Source: Oscillospiraceae bacterium (GTDB lineage Bacteria; Bacillota; Clostridia; Oscillospirales; Oscillospiraceae). Taken from it: a DNA stretch of 64,000 nt. The stretch is taken from the NCBI GenBank assembly GCA_910575815.1, contig CAJTFN010000005.1, positions 18,023 through 82,022 on the forward strand, read 5' to 3'. Both the position numbers and the translations under genes were made by a program. The notes under the pieces are model-generated. The model was not told the origin of the DNA. It was given only the letters and a program-made list of their open reading frames with translations, and made no database searches. Position 1 is the stretch's first letter; every line of letters starts with the position of its first letter. Positions 28,978-36,308 of the stretch are shown piece by piece.

Positions 28978-29541
28978 TTAGAATACATCGACTTCACCGT
29001 CGTCAGCTTCCAGCTTAGTGCTGTCTGTCATAGCGAAAACATCAATTTCACTGGCAGCGTTGGTTTCTGCAACCGACTTCTCGCGTGACAAGCGCACCAT
29101 CTCAGTACAAATCTTGCCCACGATAGCATTGATTTCCACACTTCCGGGGTTCTCATTGAAAGCGTCGATCTCCTCTTTTGCGATCGCCTGCTGCTCCTCG
29201 GTGTAAGGTGCCAATGCTGCATTTAGCTCGGCTTTGGCAGCTTCGCTTTCAAGCTGGGCGATCTTGGCGTTAGCCTCACTCAAACTGGCTTCTGCCGTCT
29301 CCTTGGCGGCATTTGCCTCAGTCAGTCCAGCCTCAGCAGCGGCTTGTGCGGCATTTGCCGCCTCAAAGTCGGCCCGCAGCTGTGCGATTTCGGCCTCCTT
29401 GAGTTTGATGTCCGCCTGGAGCTGGGCAATCTCAGCATCCTTTGCCTCAACCTTTGCCCAGTATTCATCCCACTTGGAATTGGACTCGGAAACAGCTCCG
29501 GAGATGACCGCCATCAATTCATTTTTCAGCTTCTCATCCAT
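28978..29541 (-). CDS. Nested scaffold protein (internal start)
   Basis: AAAAGGAGGAAAGTACC precedes an in-frame ATG at 29541 inside the protease-scaffold gene, a perfect site at proper spacing. It would give a 187-residue coiled-coil scaffold ('MDEKLKNELMAVISG'). The site's strength within a coding region is hard to explain otherwise; direct proof is lacking. Confidence 0.6.
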   Translation of the reverse strand: MDEKLKNELMAVISGAVSESNSKWDEYWAKVEAKDAEIAQLQADIKLKEAEIAQLRADFEAANAAQAAAEAGLTEANAAKETAEASLSEANAKIAQLESEAAKAELNAALAPYTEEQQAIAKEEIDAFNENPGSVEINAIVGKICTEMVRLSREKSVAETNAASEIDVFAMTDSTKLEADDGEVDVF

Positions 29542-30174
29542 GGTACTTTCCTCCTTTTGTTGCTTTTTATTATTTAACTCCATCACGATAGCGGCCTCAT
29601 CAGCCGGTTTGACGCTAAGGATTGCATAGCCACTGTAATCATAGATTTGCGGAATACGACCCTGCTCTTTCCAACCGCCGGAGTAAATAATGTATCCATC
29701 ATGCTCGGCTTTACCAACAATTTCGACAGATCCCTTAATAGTGGATTCTGCCATATGCTCACGCAGCCAAGCTACAAACTTTGGATAACGCATCTCGTCC
29801 AGTGTTCCCTCAGCAATCAACACTCGCTTCGTTACACCATCAATTTCAACGTCATCAATATACGCCCTGTCAAAATGCCCCACCATAGTAGCATCCTCAA
29901 ACAAAGGCAAGTTATCTTGTACACGAATCTCAGTCATTCCGTGCCCATAAGGAATGTCTCTATCATCTGTCAGAAACTCAACGGTAATTGACATACCTAC
30001 TACAGAATGCAGGTTAGCTTGTACATATTTCTCAATCCACGAGATTCCATTCTCCTGCCACGTAGAATCGTCTGGAAAGATTTCATGCAGGATGACCTTG
30101 ATAGGCCGTCTGCCTGCAATCTTGCTTTCGCTGGAAATCTCATAACAAATTGGATAAAAAAACTTCTCAGCCAT
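28978..30174 (-). CDS. Prohead protease fused to scaffold
   Basis: 398 residues. Residues 1-205 resemble a capsid maturation protease: 'VGHFDRAYIDDVE' carries a His/Asp pair and 'STIKGSVEIVGKAEH' a Ser candidate. From about 212 a long heptad coiled coil ('DAEIAQLQADIKLKEAEIAQ') acts as scaffold, and the end is acidic. A strong internal ribosome site before Met212 (29541) suggests the scaffold is also made alone, like the lambda C/Nu3 pair. Confidence 0.75.
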   Translation of the reverse strand: MAEKFFYPICYEISSESKIAGRRPIKVILHEIFPDDSTWQENGISWIEKYVQANLHSVVGMSITVEFLTDDRDIPYGHGMTEIRVQDNLPLFEDATMVGHFDRAYIDDVEIDGVTKRVLIAEGTLDEMRYPKFVAWLREHMAESTIKGSVEIVGKAEHDGYIIYSGGWKEQGRIPQIYDYSGYAILSVKPADEAAIVMELNNKKQQKEESTMDEKLKNELMAVISGAVSESNSKWDEYWAKVEAKDAEIAQLQADIKLKEAEIAQLRADFEAANAAQAAAEAGLTEANAAKETAEASLSEANAKIAQLESEAAKAELNAALAPYTEEQQAIAKEEIDAFNENPGSVEINAIVGKICTEMVRLSREKSVAETNAASEIDVFAMTDSTKLEADDGEVDVF

Positions 30175-30190
30175 ACTTCTTCACCTCCCT

Positions 30191-31399
30191 TTACGTATCA
30201 GAAGGAGATGGACTTGCATTTCCATTATTAGCCGTTGTAGATGCGGTGCTTGCATTTTGTGGCGCATCACCGCTGGTACTTTTATCTACATCGCCATCTG
30301 GAGCGTCTTTACCCGTCACAGTAAACGAAGTTTTATGGACTGGGTAGCGATTTTCAAAATCTTCCTCCAACTCCAAGTCCATGAGAGAGAGATAGTCGTC
30401 AGCATTGATACCCGTTGCTGCAATCCATGCAAGCAAGCTCCCTTTGCCACGCGCATACAGATCAGAGAAATATTTTACCTGCTTCTCCCGATTAGCAAAT
30501 GTAATAGGCAGGACCCTAAACTCTACGCGATAACTGCTATCACGAATTACATTATAGTTTAAGCACTTGTTCAACTCCTCAACAATAGCCTCAATCCATG
30601 TAAAAACATTGTTTGCCACAATCTCCAGATTCAGCATGGCCGTAGCATAGTTGCTTGTGGAACTGCTTCCGCTTAGAGCCGCCGCGCCCACACCGATAGC
30701 CTCGTTCACATCTTCTTTGATCGCATTCTCGTTATCCTCGTCCAGCAAGTCAATATTGACTGGCAGGCTATCCATTTTTGTGCCTGCCGCCAAAGAGAAA
30801 AATGCAATGCCGCTGGAATTTGTGCGCTGTGTCAGAGCTTGTCTTACCGTGTTATGCTGATTTTCCTGTTGCTTCTGAGATAGAGCGGAAGTACCCTTAT
30901 CTTTCCCCTCTGGAAATGTCTCGTAGTAAATCTGATTGTTTACCTTATCCAACACATGACGCTTGGTATTGATAAAATACTTGGCATAATCAATATCATC
31001 CAAAGCCGCAACAGCAAACGGAACGCCATACGGATCGTTCTGACTGCTTTTAATTTTGGTTACAATCGTTTTGCGCCAATCCAACCTCAGCCATGTAGCG
31101 CCGTTTTCAAACCCACCATTGTGATACTTTTCCCAGCCGTCTTGAATTTGCCGAGGAAATCCACGTAATTTCCGCTTGCGCTCGTCATCCAACATACCAT
31201 CAAAATACCGCAGATCAAACGCTACCTCGTAGCAGTTATTCCTACGGCCAATAATTCTTACATATTCAATAGGAAGAGAGATAACTACCGTGTTGACGCC
31301 AGCAGAGTTGATATCAGTAATGCCATTGATATCCGCATCCGTCAGCGCCAACCTCCGCTCTACAGGAATAGTGCGGGTTTCCATGTACCCTACATACAT
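30191..31399 (-). pseudogene. Portal protein lacking its N-terminal part
   Basis: The 402-residue frame has portal features: 'ISLPIEYVRIIGRRNNCYEVAF' (split), 'FDLRYFDGML', 'LRLDWRKTIVTKIK', 'VPFAVAALDDIDYAKYF' and a C-terminal low-complexity tail. In related portals about 110-130 residues precede this part. Here the frame opens only 12 codons before the ATG, at a TAG at 31436-31438, and the upstream DNA encodes a terminase fragment. The start lacks a good ribosome site. Either the locus has suffered deletions, the isolate or assembly is defective, or a shortened portal is used. Confidence 0.7.
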
Positions 31400-31427
31400 T
31401 CCTTCGTTGGCATTATGAAAAACAGCG

Positions 31428-31646
31428 TCACGAAACTACTTCTTTCTGACCGGCAATTACGATACGAGATCTTAGGTTATCGTCGTTCATGCACGACCAA
31501 GGCTCATATTCTACATTGCGTTCTACATCATATAGAACCTTCGCTAAGGCATCGTAAATAGCAATACCTGCATTTCTGGTATCCAATACACAGTAGTCCG
31601 CATCAAAGTCTGTAAATAGTTGTTTGATCCGAATGGCCTGCTTTGA
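31428..31646 (-). pseudogene. Terminase large-subunit fragment (nuclease region)
   Basis: A ~73-codon stretch in a frame different from the overlapping zinc-ribbon gene reads 'SKQAIRIKQLFTDFDADYCV' and 'LDTRNAGIAIYDALAKVLYD', typical of the RNase-H nuclease domain of TerL (usually about 400-500 residues). It has no start of its own and stops at TGA 31428-31430. The ATPase half and the true C-terminus are absent. It fills the gap between the zinc-ribbon gene and the truncated portal. Confidence 0.75.
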
Positions 31647-32536
31647 ATGTACTCTTTTAGATGGTCATAATCAGCATAAATCGCCTTATCCTTATAGAAG
31701 TCAGCCGGACAATGTTCCTCAATATCCCGAATCATCACACCCAAAGGACTGAGCTGCATTTCTGCTTCTGCTTTCTTCTTACGATCTTCAATCTCCGTTG
31801 TGGCCGCTTCGATAAACGCCTTGTAGGAATTTGCAAGAGCACCAACACCTGCCGCACTATTTTTCACACTGTTTTGTAAATTCAGCTTCAAATAGCAGAT
31901 GGAAACATAAAGCTCATCCTGTCGTTTATCCACAGGCGCACCACAGCGATCTACCCAGCTGTCATATTCTCCTTGCAGGGTATCATAATCACCATCAGAG
32001 AATCCCAATCCAAATCTGCGGATCACCTCGATATTAGTTGTAATATCGTCATTGTCCTCCGCCTCTTGTACAGTCGCAGCATTTTCAACCTCAGCCTCAA
32101 AGCGCCTGATTAGCGTATCGGAATATGTGGACTCTTTGCTGCTCTGCTTAATATTCAGCTTAGAGATATATCCACTCATGCGATTGCGATTGGCACTGAT
32201 TTTTCGTGAAGCGGCCCATGCTGTTTCGTCCACACATAGATCAATAATCTGACACACGCGCTCCATTGCAGAATCCTCATCCTTATCAAAGAACGGGATA
32301 TTCTCTTCAAACATTTCTGCCACGCATTTACGACAGTAAACTACATAACCGTTGTTCCCCTTAAACAGTGGGGACTTAGAAGGAGAAAAATTTCCCTCTT
32401 GCTTTGTGTACTCATGGCCGCAGCGTGGACAGCGATATACCCTATCCTCAACAACACGCGGCTCGGCCTCGCTCGGTTTTGCATCCTTATTCACTTTCAA
32501 AGGAGCAGGTTTCTTTAGCTGTTTCTTTGCCGCCAT
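31544..32536 (-). CDS. Zinc-ribbon packaging-region protein, C-terminus probably altered
   Basis: 330 residues. Cys36-x2-Cys39 and Cys68-x2-Cys71 form a zinc ribbon; the helical rest resembles a protein family found just before TerL in Firmicutes phages (terminase small-subunit position). From about residue 296 ('DHLKEYI') on, the frame reads out of frame through terminase DNA ('SRPFGSNNYLQTLMRTTVYW'), so the last ~35 residues look like an artefact of a deletion junction near 31646-31655. ATG at 32536 follows GGGAGG. Confidence 0.7.
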   Translation of the reverse strand: MAAKKQLKKPAPLKVNKDAKPSEAEPRVVEDRVYRCPRCGHEYTKQEGNFSPSKSPLFKGNNGYVVYCRKCVAEMFEENIPFFDKDEDSAMERVCQIIDLCVDETAWAASRKISANRNRMSGYISKLNIKQSSKESTYSDTLIRRFEAEVENAATVQEAEDNDDITTNIEVIRRFGLGFSDGDYDTLQGEYDSWVDRCGAPVDKRQDELYVSICYLKLNLQNSVKNSAAGVGALANSYKAFIEAATTEIEDRKKKAEAEMQLSPLGVMIRDIEEHCPADFYKDKAIYADYDHLKEYIQSRPFGSNNYLQTLMRTTVYWIPEMQVLLFTMP

Positions 32537-32566
32537 ACTGCGACCTCCCTTCTTAATATGACAAAA

Positions 32567-32597
32567 CCTCGGAAATCCGAAGATCCCGAGGTTTTTT
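32567..32597. terminator. Bidirectional hairpin between tRNA cluster and virion operon
   Basis: CCTCGG and CCGAGG arms enclose a 13-base segment; T runs lie on both sides (TTTTTTT on plus, TTTTG on minus). It ends the tRNA transcript upstream of the virion genes. Confidence 0.65.
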
Positions 32598-32620
32598 TAG
32601 TCGTTATAGTATTTTGCTGG

Positions 32621-32693
32621 TGCGCCTAAAGGGACTCGAACCCCCGGCCAACTGGTTAAAAGCCAGCTGCTCTACCAACTGAGCTACAGGCGC
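32621..32693 (-). tRNA. tRNA-Lys (TTT)
   Basis: Complete cloverleaf, anticodon loop CTTTTAA, 7-bp acceptor, CCA encoded at 32618-32620. Last tRNA of the cluster. Confidence 0.95.
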
Positions 32694-32992
32694 ATATATA
32701 AGGGTGGGTAGGGTCTGTGTGGCCGTATCCCACTGGCCTACCCTCACTGATACGGGTGCAAAACATACTTTTTCAGGCTCTCGAAGTCCCGTTGGGGTAT
32801 GTTAGCCCGCCGCGCTCCTGATCGGCTATGCCGCTTTGCTTACAGCGTTTAGGTTATCTATCGCGTTTTGCCTGCGCCGGAATTTCACCGGAGGGAGCGA
32901 CCCCTATGCTACCCACACTCGGTCAATTTTTATTTTACCGACGTGTCAGAACCGTCACACGTCATCCAGGGTAGAGGTGTGCCTTTTCAGGC
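32694..32992 (-). ncRNA. Gene-free structured spacer, candidate noncoding RNA
   Basis: About 300 bases between tRNA-Lys and tRNA-Phe with no ORF. On the minus strand it holds GACGTGT/ACACGTC, CCGG/CCGG and, at 32706-32743, GGGTAGG/CCTACCC hairpins. The element AGGGGTCGCTCCC occurs here (about 32895-32908) and again in the large RNA near 37150. Family unknown. Confidence 0.4.
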
Positions 32993-32995
32993 TGG

Positions 32996-33069
32996 TGGGT
33001 TGAGAAGGTAACGATCCTTCATCCTACGGTTTTTCAGACCGTCGCTCAGACCTCATAAGCCATCAACCC
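32996..33069 (-). tRNA. tRNA-Phe (GAA)
   Basis: Acceptor GGGTTGA/TCAACCC, anticodon loop CTGAAAA, encoded CCA at 32993-32995. The T loop (ATCGTTA) departs from TTCRAAT and the D arm is unusual. Confidence 0.8.
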
Positions 33070-33205
33070 ATATATGCGCATTTTTGTTTAACGGTAATCA
33101 CAGGTCAGCGCATAAGACCACCGCCCGTTTCGTAGGGGTAACGCCTTTTCGTACCGTTTATCATAGGGTCGTTAGAAAATGGTAAATATCAACACATCCC
33201 GTTGG

Positions 33206-33293
33206 CGACGGAGGTGGGATTTGAACCCACGGACGGCTCATCACCGCCTCCAGTTTTCAGGACTGGTGCCATCAACCACTCGGCCACTCCGCC
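33206..33293 (-). tRNA. tRNA-Ser (TGA)
   Basis: 88-nt class II tRNA with a long variable arm, loop CTGAAAA giving anticodon TGA, discriminator G and encoded CCA. Confidence 0.95.
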
Positions 33294-33347
33294 ATTTGAA
33301 CCCGACCTTGTTTTAGTTGCATATCGGGTAGCAACAAACACTTGTGG

Positions 33348-33431
33348 TAGGGGAGGTGGGAATCGAACCCACTCAGCCCGAAAGCAACGGATTTACAGTC
33401 CGCCCCAGCTCTCCAACTCTGGCGCTCCCCT
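33348..33431 (-). tRNA. tRNA-Tyr (GTA)
   Basis: 84-nt class II tRNA, loop CTGTAAA, acceptor AGGGGAG/CTCCCCT, encoded CCA at 33345-33347. Confidence 0.95.
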
Positions 33432-33778
33432 ATATAAATTGCATAAGTGACTCCACTCCCAGCCTCACCACACACCTTTACGCTGTGCCATATTTCAGCC
33501 TTTCTATCGGGGAGCAGGGGGATTAGTGTTTCCCATCTGAGTCTACCAAGGTATTTCGATGTACATGACATCCGTTGCACATATCCACGCTTCCGCAGTT
33601 ACGTGGCTGTTGCCATCTGTGTGCGGCTATGGCCTGTGCGCAGCTTCCGCAACGCCCTCGATAGTACAACGCTACCTAACCGCTCTTTCTTTTATGCCCA
33701 GTCACTCCCTCACAGGAGGCCACCTTGGATTACGACCGCCACTCACAGCCGTGATATGTTATCTCAATCGGGCAAATA
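33432..33778 (-). ncRNA. Gene-free spacer, candidate structured RNA
   Basis: About 350 bases between tRNA-Tyr and tRNA-Thr without a credible gene. CCATATTT (33488-33495) and AAATATGG (33774-33781) could close a domain of ~290 nt, and GATGTACATGACATC gives a small hairpin. No family recognised; evidence is modest. Confidence 0.3.
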
Positions 33779-33781
33779 TGG

Positions 33782-33854
33782 AGCTGGTGCAGGGACTCGA
33801 ACCCAGAACCCACCGCTTACAAAACGGTTGCTCTACCATTAGAGCTACACCAGC
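33782..33854 (-). tRNA. tRNA-Thr (TGT)
   Basis: Cloverleaf with loop TTGTAAG, acceptor GCTGGTG/CACCAGC, encoded CCA. Confidence 0.95.
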
Positions 33855-33860
33855 AAATGG

Positions 33861-33933
33861 AGCTGACGCAGAGACTCGAACTCTGAACCCGCTGCTTACG
33901 AAACAACTGCTCTACCATTGGAGCTACGTCAGC
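33861..33933 (-). tRNA. tRNA-Thr (CGT)
   Basis: Cloverleaf with loop TTCGTAA, acceptor GCTGACG, encoded CCA. Similar to its neighbour tRNA-Thr(TGT), probably a diverged duplicate. Confidence 0.95.
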
Positions 33934-33937
33934 ATGG

Positions 33938-34008
33938 CAGGGGCCGAAAGATTTGAACTCTCACCAAAAGTTTTGGAGACTTTCATGCTACCGTTACACC
34001 AGACCCCT
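33938..34008 (-). tRNA. tRNA-Trp (CCA)
   Basis: 71 nt, loop CTCCAAA, acceptor AGGGGTC/GGCCCCT, discriminator G, encoded CCA. Confidence 0.95.
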
Positions 34009-34014
34009 ATATGG

Positions 34015-34087
34015 CGACCTCGGCGGGTTTCGATCCCGCTACCTCCAGCGTGACAGGCTGGCGCTCTTCCGATTGAGCTACGAGGCC
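34015..34087 (-). tRNA. tRNA-Asp (GTC)
   Basis: Loop TGTCACG, acceptor GGCCTCG/CGAGGTC, discriminator G, encoded CCA. Confidence 0.95.
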
Positions 34088-34090
34088 ATT

Positions 34091-34321
34091 TTACTTATCC
34101 CAAGGTATTTTATCATCTAAATCCAGGGGAGACTTCGCTGTACTAATTTGTTCATATCCGTCTTCAACCTTGCGCCATAAAGTAAACCGCATCCTTTCCA
34201 GACATTGAGTTATGAAATATTCCTGTCCGGTTGTCGTAATACAATGAACACCAGTCCCATTCTCAGAAGAAGGAAATTTTCTCACGATTTTCGGTTTATT
34301 ATCAGCAGATCCTCTTGCCAT
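34091..34321 (-). CDS. Small hypothetical protein inside the tRNA cluster
   Basis: 76 residues from ATG at 34321 with GAGGAG upstream. Basic N-terminus ('MARGSADNKPKIVRKFP') followed by a beta/alpha part ending 'LDLDDKIPWDK'. It occupies the only space between tRNA-Asp and tRNA-Glu and is co-oriented, so it is read from the tRNA transcript. Unrecognised. Confidence 0.7.
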   Translation of the reverse strand: MARGSADNKPKIVRKFPSSENGTGVHCITTTGQEYFITQCLERMRFTLWRKVEDGYEQISTAKSPLDLDDKIPWDK

Positions 34322-34339
34322 AGCTACTCCTCTTTTTGG

Positions 34340-34413
34340 TGATGCCGGAGAGATTTGAACTCTCAAACTCCGCCTTGAGAGGGCGGCGACTCTACCAATT
34401 CGTCCACGGCACC
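34340..34413 (-). tRNA. tRNA-Glu (CTC)
   Basis: Loop CTCTCAA with stem CCGCC/GGCGG, acceptor GGTGCCG/CGGCATC, encoded CCA. Confidence 0.9.
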
Positions 34414-34421
34414 AAGTATGG

Positions 34422-34494
34422 TACTCCCAGCGAGGCTCGAACTCGCATTACCGGCTTGAAAGGCCAGCCTCCTATTCCAGTTAGAGGATGGGAG
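34422..34494 (-). tRNA. tRNA-Glu (TTC)
   Basis: Loop CTTTCAA, acceptor GCTCCCA/TGGGAGT, encoded CCA. Confidence 0.95.
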
Positions 34495-34503
34495 CATATA
34501 TTA

Positions 34504-34642
34504 AGATGTGGGCGAGGATTTGCACCTCACATAACCCAGCCAGAGCTGGAGTCCTCCGGTTGTATCGTCTTTGTCAAACGCCGCACAGCTCTCCACCACT
34601 GTCTTACGACTCCATAGCGTCTACCTATTCCGCCACCACATC
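34504..34642 (-). ncRNA. tRNA-like element with expanded anticodon region
   Basis: 139 nt. The acceptor GATGTGG/CCACATC, a Leu-type D arm (GCGGAATAGGTAGACGC) and a T arm with loop TGCAAAT are intact. In place of an anticodon arm, TGGAGTC pairs with GACTCCA across about 60 nt that hold further pairing (AGAGCTG/CAGCTCT). No CCA is encoded, unlike every other tRNA here. It could be an interrupted tRNA, a decayed tRNA or a tRNA mimic. Confidence 0.6.
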
Positions 34643-34647
34643 TTTGG

Positions 34648-34718
34648 CAGGGGTGGCTGGAATCGAACCAACGATGCGGGAGTCAAAGTCCCGTGCCTTA
34701 CCATTTGGCGACACCCCT
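34648..34718 (-). tRNA. tRNA-Gln (TTG)
   Basis: Loop CTTTGAC, stem CGGGA/TCCCG, acceptor AGGGGTG/CACCCCT, discriminator G, encoded CCA. Confidence 0.95.
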
Positions 34719-34727
34719 AAATCGCTA

Positions 34728-34756
34728 TTGTATTTTTCTCAGAAATATGGTATAAA
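34728..34756 (+). promoter_or_regulatory. Sigma-A-type promoter for the plus-strand gene in the tRNA cluster
   Basis: TTGTAT (34728-34733), 17 bases, TATAAA (34751-34756), 35 bp before the start of the gene at 34791. It points against the tRNA transcript. Confidence 0.65.
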
Positions 34757-34790
34757 CTTCTTGTAGCAAACTTTATAAGGAGGCGTAACC

Positions 34791-34988
34791 ATGGCTGAGG
34801 AAAAGAAAACCGTTACTCGTAGGAAACGCACACCGGAACAACGTATCAAGGACATCGACGCCCAGATCGCAAAGCTACAAGCAGAAAAAGCAGAGCTTGA
34901 AAAGCCAATCAAAATCCAACAGATCCTGGCAAAAGCATCCGATATGTCTCCCGAAGAAATCGCTGAAAAGCTCGGTATTGAGCTGTGA
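34791..34988 (+). CDS. Small basic coiled-coil protein
   Basis: 65 residues. A basic N-terminus ('TVTRRKRTPEQR') precedes a coiled coil ('IKDIDAQIAKLQAEKAELE') and a short helix ('SPEEIAEKLGIEL'). Start follows AAGGAGG at 8 bases. It is the only plus-strand gene within the minus-strand tRNA region and has its own promoter and terminator, a 'moron'-like unit. Nucleic-acid binding is possible from charge only. Confidence 0.85.
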   Translation: MAEEKKTVTRRKRTPEQRIKDIDAQIAKLQAEKAELEKPIKIQQILAKASDMSPEEIAEKLGIEL

Positions 34989-34995
34989 TTTCTCT

Positions 34996-35020
34996 CCCCG
35001 CCGAAAGGCGGGGTTTCTTT
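34996..35020 (+). terminator. Terminator of the gene at 34791
   Basis: CCCCGCC-GAAA-GGCGGGG followed by TTTCTTT, 8 bp past the stop codon. Confidence 0.85.
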
Positions 35021-35024
35021 ATGG

Positions 35025-35097
35025 AGATACCGATAGGATTTGAACCTACGATCCTGGGGTTGCGGCCCAGAGCCTTACCAATCTTGGCTACGGTATC
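35025..35097 (-). tRNA. tRNA-Cys (GCA)
   Basis: Loop CCGCAAC, stem CTGGG/CCCAG, acceptor GATACCG/CGGTATC, encoded CCA. Confidence 0.95.
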
Positions 35098-35214
35098 ATA
35101 ACGGGCCTAACAGCGTGTATCGTTGCCTTATGCAATCACTGTTTCCACTCTGAATAGAGCGTGTCAGGGTTTCTGGTTTGCCCTCCGCCTACTATAAACC
35201 CTTGTTCGGCTTGG

Positions 35215-35297
35215 TGCTGGTGGTGGGACTTGAACCCACACGCCATTTCTGGCAACAGATTTTGAGTCTGCCTCGTCTGCCATTCCAACACACCAGC
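35215..35297 (-). tRNA. tRNA-Leu (CAA)
   Basis: 83-nt class II tRNA, loop CTCAAAA, acceptor GCTGGTG/CACCAGC, encoded CCA. Confidence 0.95.
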
Positions 35298-35375
35298 GTG
35301 TTTCCTACGGAGCACATTTTGGGTTGTCAATTAAAAGTTGATTCCAAAAAAAAGTTGCTGTTAGTGCTCCAATGG

Positions 35376-35456
35376 TAGGGATAGTGGGAGTCGAACCCAC
35401 ACGCGAACTGCGTCGGAACCTAAATCCGGTGCGTCTGCCAATTCCGCCATATCCCC
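35376..35456 (-). tRNA. tRNA-Leu (TAG)
   Basis: Class II tRNA, loop TTTAGGT, acceptor GGGGATA/TATCCCT, encoded CCA at 35373-35375. Confidence 0.95.
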
Positions 35457-35680
35457 ATAAAACCATCCAAGGCAATCTGATCGTCACCAGTTGCAAGGAG
35501 CTGCGGCCAGCTCCACATGGCTGGTAATATCCCACTTGGCTCTACGTTCACTAACGGTTTGTGGGCAACCAACAGGTATTTTTCCCTGCTCCCATCCCTC
35601 CACTATTTGCTAAAGATGCCAGGGGAGCCGGCACCTATCATCATATCTGCCAAAGTAGAGAAGTCACAGATATAATAGAT
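35457..35680 (-). other. Gene-free spacer with nested hairpin
   Basis: 224 bases between tRNA-Leu and tRNA-Gly. At 35484-35525 the minus strand has ACCAG, GGAGCTG-GCCG-CAGCTCC and CTGGT, two coaxial stems. I see no gene; possible processing or structured RNA element. Confidence 0.35.
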
Positions 35681-35683
35681 TGG

Positions 35684-35756
35684 AGTGAGAAACGGGACTT
35701 GAACCCGCAACATCCGACTTGGAAGGACGGCGCTCTACCAGTTGAGCTATTCCCAC
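35684..35756 (-). tRNA. tRNA-Gly (TCC)
   Basis: Loop CTTCCAA, acceptor GTGGGAA/TTCTCAC, encoded CCA; one T-T mismatch in the anticodon stem. Confidence 0.9.
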
Positions 35757-35916
35757 ATATTGACCTACTCACACCGTAGGCCATGGTGCCAACTCTCTGC
35801 TGTTGGGACGCAGCGGTTTCGCTTGAAACCTGCTAAAAGTTTTCACTGCCAGATTGTGAACATTTCTATTCCCCATTCAGTTTACAGTCTCCGCTCTGTT
35901 TGTGGGGTGGGCATGG

Positions 35917-35989
35917 TGGCGGGAGTGGGACTCGAACCCACGATCTCCAACTTATGAGGATGACGAGATGACCGCTTCTCTATCCCGCT
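35917..35989 (-). tRNA. tRNA with CAT anticodon (Met or Ile2)
   Basis: Loop CTCATAA. Position 1-72 is an A-C mismatch, which recalls the unpaired end of initiator tRNAs, but the three G-C pairs of an initiator anticodon stem are missing. Encoded CCA. Could be elongator Met or lysidine-modified Ile. Confidence 0.85.
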
Positions 35990-36068
35990 ATATGTTGGCA
36001 GTTCTAAAAACAGCACCGATGTAGACATCAGTTGCCTGTAAACTCTCTGCCATGTTTTGAGCTACTGG

Positions 36069-36142
36069 CTGGCAGGGTGGGACTCGAACCCACGACCCTC
36101 TGATTAACAGTCAGATGCTACTGCCATCTGAGCTACCCGCCA
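36069..36142 (-). tRNA. tRNA-Asn (GTT)
   Basis: Loop CTGTTAA, acceptor TGGCGGG/CCTGCCA, discriminator G, encoded CCA. Confidence 0.95.
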
Positions 36143-36308
36143 ATACTTAGGCTACGAGACGCGAAAAAAATGGAGGTGGTTATCCTTGTCGGACTTAAAA
36201 AACATTTGATAGAATATTTTGAAAATTTGCTGTGCGCGTCTCACAGGACACTTTTTTTCTTTTTTACCTTAAAAAATTATAAATTGCTGTTAGTGTCCCT
36301 ATGTATGG

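Noticed and set aside
35917..35989. Initiator tRNA call for the CAT tRNA because of its 1-72 mismatch
   Set aside because: The anticodon stem lacks the three G-C pairs required for initiators, so Met elongator or Ile2 is more likely.
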